Assembly (NCBI GenBank): GCA_052034005.1
Contig: JBPOJB010000074.1
Coordinates: 1 to 14,369 of the forward strand
Reading direction: 5' to 3'
From: JAAYDI01 sp052034005
GTDB lineage: Bacteria; Planctomycetota; Planctomycetia; Pirellulales; Pirellulaceae
Length of the DNA stretch: 14,369 nucleotides
Positions 8,680 through 14,369 of this stretch are shown here, piece after piece. Under the pieces are notes generated by a model. That model was not told the DNA's origin. It made no database searches and was given only the letters and a program-made list of their open reading frames with translations. Each line of letters starts with the position of its first letter. Positions within the stretch are counted from its first letter, which is position 1. The position numbers were made by a program, and so were the translations under genes.

Positions 8680-9548
8680 GACGCCGCTCCACCCAGCGCG
8701 TCCGCCAACCGGCTCGCGCGCGGCACGAACCCCAGATCGGCCGCATGCCGAAGAAACAGCCTCAACCCCTGCCGCTCGCGCGGTCCCAGAATGAAATGCA
8801 GATTGTCGCGAAGATAGGACAGGCAGGCCGCCGGATCCAAGCCGACCTCCGGCGCGGACGCCGCCGCGATCTCCGCCAGGTGACCCAACGCCTCGTCCCG
8901 CGCCCGCGTGATCACCGACGCCACCTGCCGAGTATCCACCCCGCGACGCGCGGCCCAGAGCGCGAACACGAACGGCACGCCCATCACGCGACACCACTCC
9001 GCGCCCAAATCCCATTCCGCCAGGAACACGCCCCGCGGCGCATGGATCGCACGGTCGCCGATCAACAACACGCCGTCGGTGTCCGCGTCGCCCGGCGCGT
9101 CGCCGATCGGCAGAGTAGTGAGCGTCGGAGCCAGTCCGTACCGGTGATGCAACAGGATCTGGACCAGCGCCACGCTCGTGCGGGACCCCTCGTCCAGCGC
9201 CAGCGTGCGGATCTCGTGGATCGGCACGCGGCTGAGCAACTTCACGCTCAACACCGGACCGCGGCACGCGATGCAGGCGTCTGAGATGATCGTATGCGGG
9301 AGATCCTGGAAACACTCGATCGCCGGGATCATCGCCACATCCAGCTCGCCCGCCGCCAACCGATCGGCCAGCCGGCTCGGCAAGTCCACGATGAACTCCG
9401 CGCCCCGCAACCGCTCGGCCAGGCGATAGATCAGCGGCCTGGTGTTCAGGTAGGCACTGGCCCCGACTCGCAACTTCCGCGGACCCGCTTCAGGAACTAC
9501 CACGCGTGTGCTCTCCCACTGCTGAACGATCGACCGTCTTCCGATCAT
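8676..9548 (-). CDS. mqnA: Chorismate dehydratase (MqnA), menaquinone biosynthesis
   Basis: A 290-residue protein with a periplasmic-binding-protein-like fold. MqnA removes water from chorismate to give 3-[(1-carboxyvinyl)oxy]benzoate, the entry step of the futalosine pathway. Visible family features are RVGASAYLNTRPLIYRL (27-43), LPSRLADRLAAGELDVAMIP with a following ECF, SVKLLSR, LDEGSRTSVALVQILL, and GVLLIGDRAI. The first 25 residues precede the usual beginning of the fold, so a later start is possible; no strong ribosome binding site is visible before the ATG at 9548. It overlaps mqnC by four bases. Partners mqnE/mqnD are not in the window and must be elsewhere. Confidence 0.93.
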
Positions 9549-9561
9549 CTTACGTTACGCG

Positions 9562-9606
9562 CCGCGGGCGGGACCAGGGCGGGGCACCGCGGGCGGACCC
9601 AGGGCG
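9562..9606. repeat. Two imperfect 20-nt direct copies, 25-nt period, in the rluA-like/mqnA gap
   Basis: CCGCGGGCGGGACCAGGGCG (9562-9581) recurs with two changes at 9587-9606. Together the copies fill most of the 64-nt gap between the pseudouridine synthase and mqnA genes. They sit just upstream of the mqnA start on the minus strand, where a ribosome binding site would be expected but is not seen. They may be a simple GC-rich duplication or a structured leader. Confidence 0.5.
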
Positions 9607-9612
9607 ACGCGG

Positions 9613-10311
9613 TCACGGCACGTCCCAGTCTCCCCAGTAGTCGGGCAGCGGCGCGACGACCGTGCGCGGCTCGTGCAGCATCGGATGATAGAACGCGATG
9701 CTCCGCGCATGCAACGCGATACACCGCGCGCGCTCGTCGTGGCACGTCGGCCCGAAGGGCTCCTGCGCGCCGTACTGGAAGTCGCCCAGAACCGGATGGC
9801 GACGCGCGGCCGCCTGGACGCGAATCTGGTGGTAGCGCCCGGTGTCGAGCTCGATCTCGACGCACGTGCACCGAGCCCGGCGATGGAGCACGCGGTAGCG
9901 GAGCCGGGCCAGCCGCGCCTGCGGATCGCCCGCCGCCCGCAGCTCCGCGCGCGGCTGTTGCGACACCTTGCCGATGTGGTCCACCCACTCCCCCGCGTCG
10001 CCGTCCAGCTCGCCTTCCAGGAGCGCCAGGTAGCGCTTGTCGACCAGGCGGCGCTCGAACTGCCCGGACAGCCGCCGCGCGGCACGCACATGGCGCGCAA
10101 ACAGGAGCGCTCCGGATACCGGGCGGTCCAGGCGATGGGGCAGGCCCAGGTAGATGCGACCCGGCTTGGCGTCGCGCTGCTGCAAGTACTGGCGGAGCCG
10201 CCGCTCGAGCGAGTCGATGTGCGGCGGACCTTGCGTCAAGAGACCGCCCGGCTTGCCGATTGCCAGGCAGGGGCCTTCCTCGTACAGGATCGTAAACCCG
10301 TCCGGTTGCAT
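9613..10311 (-). CDS. RluA-family pseudouridine synthase, no S4 domain
   Basis: A 232-residue RNA pseudouridine synthase. The catalytic motif is HRLDRPVSGAL (59-69) with D62 as nucleophile. DKRYLALLEG (91-100), GRYHQIR (158-164) and HARSIAFYHP (201-210) complete the family pattern. The N-terminus begins directly with the catalytic fold (ILYEEGPCLAIGKPGGLL), so the S4 RNA-binding domain of RluC/RluD is missing. This resembles short members such as RluA or TruC. The target uridine, in rRNA or tRNA, cannot be read from sequence. The ATG at 10311 has GGGAAG seven bases upstream, supporting it over longer in-frame readings that would overlap the dehydrogenase gene. It lies 35 nt after that gene. 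Confidence 0.88.
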   Translation of the reverse strand: MQPDGFTILYEEGPCLAIGKPGGLLTQGPPHIDSLERRLRQYLQQRDAKPGRIYLGLPHRLDRPVSGALLFARHVRAARRLSGQFERRLVDKRYLALLEGELDGDAGEWVDHIGKVSQQPRAELRAAGDPQARLARLRYRVLHRRARCTCVEIELDTGRYHQIRVQAAARRHPVLGDFQYGAQEPFGPTCHDERARCIALHARSIAFYHPMLHEPRTVVAPLPDYWGDWDVP

Positions 10312-10346
10312 CCATCCACTTCCCGGCGGCGCGGCGCGCCACCCGC

Positions 10347-11120
10347 TCAGCCAAACCGCGCCACCAGCCCGCGCACCAGCGGCGGACACAGGCGGTGGAG
10401 CCAGACCGCCAGCCGGCCGCCCGGCGAGAGCACGATCTCCTGTCGGCCGCGACGGATCGCCCGAATCACCCGCGCCGCGACCTGCTCGGCCGACATCCGG
10501 CCCAGCGGATGCTGCGGCGGACGGCCGTCCGTCTCCAGCACGCTCGCCGCAAACTCCGTCTCCGTCGCGCTGGCACTGACCAGCAGCAGGCCGATGCGCT
10601 CCCGCGATAGCTCCGCGCGCAACGCGTCGCTCCAGCCGCGCAGCGCGAATTTGCTCGCACAGTACTCGCTGCGCTGCGGAACCGCCAGGTGGCCGAGCAC
10701 CGAGCCGATGTTGACGACCAGCGGCCGGCGGCCGGCGCGCAGCAAGGGCAGCGCGCGCCGAGTCAACTCGACCGGCGCGAAGAAGTTCACCTCCATCACC
10801 CGCCGCAGCCGGTCGGGCGCGGCCCGCGCGAACGGACCGACCGCGCCTACCCCGGCGTTGTTGACCAGGATGTCGAGCCCGCCCAACGCCCGGCGCGCGG
10901 TGTCCACCAACGCCTCCTGCACCGCCGCGTCCGTGATGTCACCCGCCACGGAGACCACCTTCCGCCCCGCGCCGCGAGACTCGTCCACCAGCGCCCGCAA
11001 CCGCTCCTCGCGCCGCGCCGTGATCAGCAGGTCCGCCCCCTGCACCAGGAGCGCCCGCGCCAGCGCCCGGCCGATGCCGCTCGACGCACCGGTGATCAGG
11101 ACTCGAGCATCAGAGATCAT
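10347..11120 (-). CDS. Short-chain dehydrogenase/reductase
   Basis: A 257-residue classical SDR oxidoreductase using NAD(P)H. The cofactor loop is GASSGIG (11-17) and the structural motif is NNAG (87-90). The catalytic residues are S140 (NIGSVLG), Y153 and K157 (YCASK). ITARREER after the second strand has Arg residues that favour NADP. The common Pro-Gly turn after the active site is replaced by VSASATETEF (181-190). The C-terminal 35 residues are hydrophobic and basic (RLAVWLHRLCPPLVRGLVARF), which may associate with membrane. The start at 11120 is chosen because it opens right at the fold; an ATG at 11132 would add four residues and lie only four bases from the hflX stop. The substrate is unknown. 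Confidence 0.9.
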   Translation of the reverse strand: MISDARVLITGASSGIGRALARALLVQGADLLITARREERLRALVDESRGAGRKVVSVAGDITDAAVQEALVDTARRALGGLDILVNNAGVGAVGPFARAAPDRLRRVMEVNFFAPVELTRRALPLLRAGRRPLVVNIGSVLGHLAVPQRSEYCASKFALRGWSDALRAELSRERIGLLLVSASATETEFAASVLETDGRPPQHPLGRMSAEQVAARVIRAIRRGRQEIVLSPGGRLAVWLHRLCPPLVRGLVARFG

Positions 11121-11136
11121 CCGCGCGCCCATCGTG

Positions 11137-12471
11137 CTATGCCACGTCCCCGATCGCGTCCGCGCCGCCCGGCTGCGAGATCTCTTCCCGCCCGTCATGA
11201 CAACGGACCGTCGCCTCCTGGGCCGGGATCCGGCCCAGGAACTTCTGCGGGATCCGGCAGTGCAGGACGGCCCGGTCCCCCAGATACTGCCGCGAGAGCA
11301 CCTCGCCATGTCGCGCCAAGTACGCCATCAACTTGCCGTTGCCCACGCTCGTCTCGACGTCCACGTCCCGAAACGACCGGCTCAACGCGTCGCTGACCGC
11401 CAGCGACAGGCGGTCGATCCCCTGCCGCGCCCGCGCGCTGATCGGCACGGCGTTCGGATAACGCTTCAGGACGCCCTCCAGCTGCCGGGCGGCCTGCGCG
11501 CCGTCGATCTTGTTCAACACCAGCAGCGTGTCCTTCTCCTGGATGCCGATCTCCCGCAATACGTCGTAGACGGCCGCGATCTGAACGAAGACCGCCGGGT
11601 TGTTCAGGTCCGCCACGTGCAACAACAGGTCGGCTTGCCGCGCCTCCTCCAACGTGGCCTTGAAACTGGCGATCAAGCGGTGAGGCAACTGGCGAATGAA
11701 CCCGACCGTGTCGCTCAAGAGCACCGGGCCCCAGTGCGGCAACTGCCACCGCCGCGTGCGCGTGTCGAGCGTCGCGAACAGCTTGTCCTCCACCAGCACG
11801 TCCGCGTCGGTCAGGGCGTTCATCAGCGTGCTCTTGCCCGCGTTCGTGTAGCCCACCAACGAGACCGTCATGTGCTCGTCGCGCGCCGCAACCTGCCGCT
11901 CCTTGCGACGCTCGACCCCCCGCAACTCCGCACGCAGGTCGTGGATCCGCCGCTCCACCAGCCGCCGGTCCTCCTCCAACTGCTTCTCGCCCGGACCACG
12001 CATCCCGACCCCCAGCTTCAGGCGCGACAGGTGCGTCCACATCCGCTTGAGCCGCGGCAAGGCGTATTCCAGCTGCGCCAACTCCACCGCCAACCGCGCT
12101 TCGTACGTCCGGGCCCGCGTGGCGAAGATGTCCAGGATCAACTCCGTACGGTCCAGAACCTTGACCCCCAACACCCGCTCCAGATTGCGCGTCTGGCCCG
12201 GACTCAAGTCGTTGTCGAAAATCACTACGTCCGCCCCGTGCGCGGCCACCAGCCGGACCAGTTCGTCCACCTTGCCACGCCCCAGGAACGTCGTCGCGTC
12301 CGGCGTCTCACGCCGCTGCGTCATCCCGCAGACCACCCGTGTGCCGGCCGTCGTGGCCAGACCCTCGAGCTCCTCGAGCGGGTCTTCTTCAAACCGGTCG
12401 TTGGGCAACAGGACCCGAACCAACACCGCCGACTCACTGGTCACGCTCTCGCTGCGTTCTCGCTCGTGCAC
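11137..12471 (-). CDS. hflX: GTPase HflX, ribosome rescue/splitting factor
   Basis: A 444-residue Obg-HflX-type GTPase. HflX binds the 50S subunit and splits or rescues stalled ribosomes in stress. The N-terminal nucleotide-binding domain has TTFLGRGKVDEL (60-71), DNDLSPGQTRNLE and VLDRTELILDIFATRA (105-120). The helical linker has the family-specific GMRGPGEKQLEEDRR (156-170). The GTPase domain follows: G1 GYTNAGKST (207-215), G3 DTVGF (254-258), G4 NKID (320-323), G5 SAR (345-347). The start is a GTG at 12471, with AGGAGG at 12483-12488 as ribosome binding site. It heads the long minus-strand run and is only 4-16 nt from the next gene, so co-transcription is likely. Confidence 0.95.
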   Translation of the reverse strand: MHERERSESVTSESAVLVRVLLPNDRFEEDPLEELEGLATTAGTRVVCGMTQRRETPDATTFLGRGKVDELVRLVAAHGADVVIFDNDLSPGQTRNLERVLGVKVLDRTELILDIFATRARTYEARLAVELAQLEYALPRLKRMWTHLSRLKLGVGMRGPGEKQLEEDRRLVERRIHDLRAELRGVERRKERQVAARDEHMTVSLVGYTNAGKSTLMNALTDADVLVEDKLFATLDTRTRRWQLPHWGPVLLSDTVGFIRQLPHRLIASFKATLEEARQADLLLHVADLNNPAVFVQIAAVYDVLREIGIQEKDTLLVLNKIDGAQAARQLEGVLKRYPNAVPISARARQGIDRLSLAVSDALSRSFRDVDVETSVGNGKLMAYLARHGEVLSRQYLGDRAVLHCRIPQKFLGRIPAQEATVRCHDGREEISQPGGADAIGDVA

Positions 12472-12545
12472 CGCGGGTTCTTACCTCCTGCCAGCTTCCG
12501 TCGACAGACCCCAGGCGATCGATGGACGTTCGACCTGCCCTAGTC

Positions 12546-12574
12546 AATATAGCGGCCCCCGCTCCCACTGCTAA
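12546..12574 (-). promoter_or_regulatory. Candidate sigma70-type promoter for hflX
   Basis: On the minus strand, TTAGCA (12574-12569), a 17-nt spacer and TATATT (12551-12546) match four and five of six consensus bases. This would start transcription near 12539, about 70 nt before the hflX GTG. The AT-rich -10 stands out in a GC-rich context. Confidence 0.45.
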
Positions 12575-12814
12575 GACAAGCCCCTGCGGCCCCGCCACGC
12601 GCCACGTGCCGGATGGTCCACCGTACGGCCCCACCCCACAGCCCCACGGGCCACCCCCGGCGGACCGACACATCCGCACTGCGGTCAAAAGACCATTTTG
12701 CGGCAATCCCACGCCCCGCCCCGCACTGGACACATGGTGAAATGTAAAAACGAAGCCTGCTTAAAAATTGGGCAATCCCCGAGCTGCCCACCGGATGGGC
12801 AAGCCTGCCCGGAA

Positions 12815-12843
12815 TTGAAGCAGCTATCGTCAAGTGCTGTAAG
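12815..12843 (+). promoter_or_regulatory. Weak candidate promoter for the RHH gene
   Basis: TTGAAG (12815-12820), a 17-nt spacer and TGTAAG (12838-12843) each match four of six consensus bases, about 140 nt before the ATG at 12981. The tandem repeat overlaps the -10, as expected for an autoregulated antitoxin-like gene. A second partial box, TTGACT at 12875, lacks a credible -10. Confidence 0.25.
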
Positions 12844-12849
12844 TGCTGT
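12832..12849. repeat. Perfect tandem 9-nt repeat (AAGTGCTGT twice)
   Basis: AAGTGCTGT occurs twice without a gap at 12832-12840 and 12841-12849, about 130 nt upstream of the ribbon-helix-helix gene. RHH dimers commonly bind short tandem or inverted repeats in their own promoters, so this is a candidate operator. Direct binding is not shown. Confidence 0.6.
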
Positions 12850-12980
12850 CATAGCAATGATATCGGACTGGGGCTTGACTTGCCGCGCACGATTGGCCAA
12901 CGACGCGGGCCGGTGGGGTCGCCGTCGGATCGGGAGTGGGAACCCACAGTCATTCGAGAAGGAAAGGGAAGGAACCGGAC

Positions 12981-13418
12981 ATGTCGCACAACCTGCATGA
13001 GATGTCGTTGGAGGAGCGCAAGCTGGAGACGCAGCGGGTAGCCGAGAGTCTTTATCAACAGAACCCGGACTGGGTGACCTTTTTCCGAGAGGTCCTGGGG
13101 ATCGGCGGGGTGGTTCGGCGGTTGTTTCCGCACCGCGAGGATTTCGTCGAGTTCGAGCGGTCGCGGGAGTATGTCCAGATCCGGAGGATGCTTGCCCGTC
13201 TGCGGCAGCGGGGTCACTCGACGCCCGAGAGCCAGGAGCCGACGCGGGTGATCACGGTGCGGATGCCCGAGAGCCTGCACGCGGCGTTGCAGGCCGAGGC
13301 GCATACGCACCGCACAAGCATGAACCGGCTGTGCATTTCGCGGTTACTCCAAGTGATCGACGTGCAGTTGGCCGGCGACGAGGAGTCGGAGGCGGGCGCG
13401 GAGCCGTCCGGCGCGTAG
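12981..13418 (+). CDS. Ribbon-helix-helix (HicB/Arc-like) protein with an unknown N-terminal domain
   Basis: A 145-residue protein. The C-terminal part, 89-123, is a ribbon-helix-helix: strand RVITVRMPESL, helix HAALQAEAHTH, turn RTSMNR, helix LCISRLL. This fold binds DNA as a dimer and is found in HicB- and Arc-type antitoxins and regulators. The N-terminal 80 residues are helical and charged: EERKLETQRVAESLYQQNPDW, then FFREVLGIGGVVRRLFP, then EFERSREYVQIRRMLARLR. I do not recognise a named domain there, and it is not the usual HicB RNase-H-like fold. A short acidic tail follows. GGGAAGGAA at 12966-12974 supports the ATG at 12981 over a GTG at 12936. No HicA or other toxin gene adjoins it; rnpB follows on the opposite strand. 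Likely a transcription regulator; partner unknown. Confidence 0.75.
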   Translation: MSHNLHEMSLEERKLETQRVAESLYQQNPDWVTFFREVLGIGGVVRRLFPHREDFVEFERSREYVQIRRMLARLRQRGHSTPESQEPTRVITVRMPESLHAALQAEAHTHRTSMNRLCISRLLQVIDVQLAGDEESEAGAEPSGA

Positions 13419-13434
13419 CCGCACGAAGAGGAGA

Positions 13435-13866
13435 GGGGGCGAGCGGGCCGATAAGCCGGGTTCTGTCACGGCGCGGCGGGCGCGGGCGCCCGCGCGCCGC
13501 GGACGGCCATTTATCTAGGGCGCCGATTGCTCGGCGTCTCGAGCAGCCTACCCGGGAGTCGGTGGCGGGCCGGACTCGCCCGCGGCGGACCCGCAGGGGG
13601 TCCGCCTGCTCCCTGCTTGGCCTTGCTCCGGGTGGGGTTTACCGAGCCAGCCGGGTCGCCCCGGCTGCTGGTGAGCTCTTACCTCACCGTTTCACCCTTA
13701 CCGCACACGGTCCGGCGGATCGCGCGCGGCGGTCTGTTTTCTGTGGCACTATCCCTGGCCTCGCGGCCGGTCGGCGTTACCGACCACCCTGTCCTGTGGA
13801 GCCCGGACTTTCCTCCCGTTGACCCTCGCGGGTCAACCAGCGGCCGTCTGGCCCGCTCGCGCCCCT
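13435..13866 (-). ncRNA. rnpB: RNase P RNA (rnpB), bacterial type A-like
   Basis: The catalytic RNA that removes 5' leaders from tRNA precursors. On the minus strand, the 5' block GGAGGAAAGTCCGGGCTCC lies at 13816-13798. The GGTGAAACGGTGAGG region lies within 13696-13670, AGATAAATGG at 13516-13507, and the universal 3' block GACAGAACCCGGCTTATCGG at 13467-13448. The ends pair perfectly over ten bases as helix P1 (13859-13850 with 13449-13440), with a few more pairs outside. Length is about 420 nt, normal for the class. An extra GC-rich hairpin (13500-13476) separates the AGATAAATGG block from the 3' block; Escherichia coli has only about eight bases there. Exact ends are uncertain by several bases. 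Open reading frames inside it are spurious. Confidence 0.96.
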
Positions 13867-13874
13867 CCTCCACT

Positions 13875-13880
13875 ACCATA
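13875..13880 (-). promoter_or_regulatory. Candidate -10 box of rnpB
   Basis: TATGGT on the minus strand (13880-13875) matches four of six consensus bases. It is placed so that transcription would begin near 13868, right at the outer end of helix P1. The -35 region 17 nt upstream (TTCATT) is poor, so the call rests mostly on position. Confidence 0.3.
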
Positions 13881-14027
13881 TCCCAGACGCGCCCCGAAAT
13901 GAAGCTGCGTTCGGATTACAGCCGCCCGCCGAGATCGGCACCACCGCCATCACCATCTTCCACGGTGTTACCTGACTCGCCGGGATCGGAACGGCCTGCA
14001 CCTTCGCCATCCTCTCCTGCGACATCA

Positions 14028-14369
14028 TCACTCACCATGCTCCGGTGCGACGGCATTATCCGAACCTGCATCACCGGGGTCGGCGGGGGGCCAGGCGGCG
14101 CGGAGGTCGCGGTAGCGCTGGGCGTCGTCGGGACGATCCAGGGCGGTATAGAGCTTGATCAACCGGTCGAGGGCTTCCGGGATTCGCACAGCATCCTGAG
14201 GCGGAATCGTCGCCTCCCGTTCCTTCATCCCCTCGTATCCACCGACCAGCAGCGGTTCGGCCTCGGCGTATTTCTCTTGCCCCAGCAGTGCCTCGCCCAG
14301 CATGGATTGGACATAGAACAAGAGCCAAGAGTCAGGATCTATCTTTTCCCGGATGACGATCGCCGACCG
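14028..14369 (-). CDS. C-terminal part of a TPR protein, likely a planctomycete Ser/Thr kinase tail
   Basis: The frame is open to the window edge, so only the last 113 residues are seen. They contain a tetratricopeptide-type helix pair: VQSMLGEALLGQEKYAEAEPLL, then GYEGMKEREATIPPQDAVRIPEALDRLIKLYTALDRPDDAQRYRDLR. A preceding AIVIREKIDPDSW segment is the end of another repeat. This combination (REK..PDSW, LLGQ.KYAEAEPLL, GYEGMK.RE..IPP) is the usual C-terminal end of long planctomycete protein kinases with TPR arrays. No kinase domain is within the window, so that part is inference from family knowledge. The final 20 residues (DPGDAGSDNAVAPEHGE) are a loose acidic tail. No TTG or ATG in the visible portion is a likely start. 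Confidence 0.85.
   Translation of the reverse strand, partial: RSAIVIREKIDPDSWLLFYVQSMLGEALLGQEKYAEAEPLLVGGYEGMKEREATIPPQDAVRIPEALDRLIKLYTALDRPDDAQRYRDLRAAWPPADPGDAGSDNAVAPEHGE

Larger units (their letters stand above)
12575..12980. other. Non-coding divergent region between hflX and the RHH gene
   Basis: No convincing gene lies between hflX and the RHH protein. The stretch 12680-12775 is locally AT-richer, with AAAAAC and TTAAAAATT. A hairpin with arms GCTGCCCA (12783-12790) and TGGGCAAGC (12796-12804, one bulged base) follows, without a T-run, so it is not a typical terminator. A weak plus-strand promoter and a 9-nt tandem repeat lie at 12815-12849. Short open frames here on both strands, some with several Cys codons, have no ribosome binding site or recognisable domain. 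Confidence 0.6.

Noticed and set aside
8680..9315. N-terminal extension of the mqnC frame into mqnA
   Set aside because: The MqnC fold starts at 8679 with an ATGA overlap; the extra part is an out-of-frame reading of mqnA.
9673..12543. A 956-codon open frame on the plus strand
   Set aside because: It lies opposite four well-identified minus-strand genes (hflX, SDR, pseudouridine synthase and its flank). Long antisense frames arise from GC-rich codon use, and its protein is Arg/Pro/Gln-rich with no domain.
12698..13000. A small Cys-containing open frame (CKNEAC...C...C) resembling a zinc-binding microprotein
   Set aside because: No ribosome binding site, irregular Cys spacing, overlaps the RHH gene start in another frame, and similar Cys-rich frames appear on the opposite strand.
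12981..13418. A complete HicAB toxin-antitoxin module
   Set aside because: The RHH protein is HicB-like only at its C-terminus, and no HicA-size gene with a dsRBD-like fold lies on either side.
13470..13503. The GC palindrome as a rho-independent terminator of the RHH gene
   Set aside because: It lies inside the RNase P RNA between conserved blocks and has no T-run.
13331..13879. Open frames on both strands around 13331-13879
   Set aside because: They fall inside rnpB, whose conserved blocks and end pairing explain the sequence.

Overview
This window is very GC-rich (by eye about two thirds G+C) and gene-dense. It looks like chromosomal DNA of a planctomycete. The grounds are: a secretin N-domain repeat protein without an obvious secretin pore at the left edge; a NatB-type ABC permease fused to a CPBP intramembrane protease; futalosine-pathway menaquinone genes (mqnA, mqnC); and at the right edge a TPR tail of the kind found at the C-terminus of planctomycete Ser/Thr kinases. 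The phylum assignment is inferred from family knowledge, not from a marker-gene search.

Layout. Positions 3-3127 carry four plus-strand genes: a partial secretin-domain protein, a TrmH/SpoU-type RNA 2'-O-methyltransferase, a stand-alone CBS-pair protein and a PmtA-like SAM methyltransferase. The last of these overlaps tail-to-tail with the next block. Positions 12471 down to 3109 form one long minus-strand run. In order of transcription it reads hflX, a short-chain dehydrogenase, an RluA-family pseudouridine synthase, mqnA, mqnC (ATGA overlap), an ABC ATPase, the ABC permease/CPBP protease fusion, and a subtype-III amidohydrolase. Positions 12472-12980 are a divergent intergenic region with a plausible hflX promoter, a hairpin and a perfect 9-nt tandem repeat. 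The repeat lies ahead of a plus-strand ribbon-helix-helix (HicB/Arc-like) protein at 12981-13418. The RNase P RNA gene (rnpB) lies on the minus strand at about 13866-13435, and a partial TPR protein runs off the right edge.

How the genes may work together. mqnA and mqnC are two steps of the futalosine route to menaquinone. The amidohydrolase at the far end of the same run has the metal and catalytic residues of an aminohydrolase. It is a reasonable candidate for the aminodeoxyfutalosine deaminase step, although it could act on another substrate. The ABC ATPase and permease/CPBP genes form a two-gene exporter-like unit placed between mqnC and the amidohydrolase. hflX, the pseudouridine synthase, trmH and rnpB are housekeeping RNA/ribosome functions. 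I see no transposon, CRISPR array, phage gene or canonical defence system. The most unusual points are the exporter-protease pair inside a menaquinone locus, a pair of equal-length palindromes ahead of the methyltransferase gene, the orphan RHH protein with a tandem repeat upstream, and an extra GC-rich helix in the RNase P RNA.
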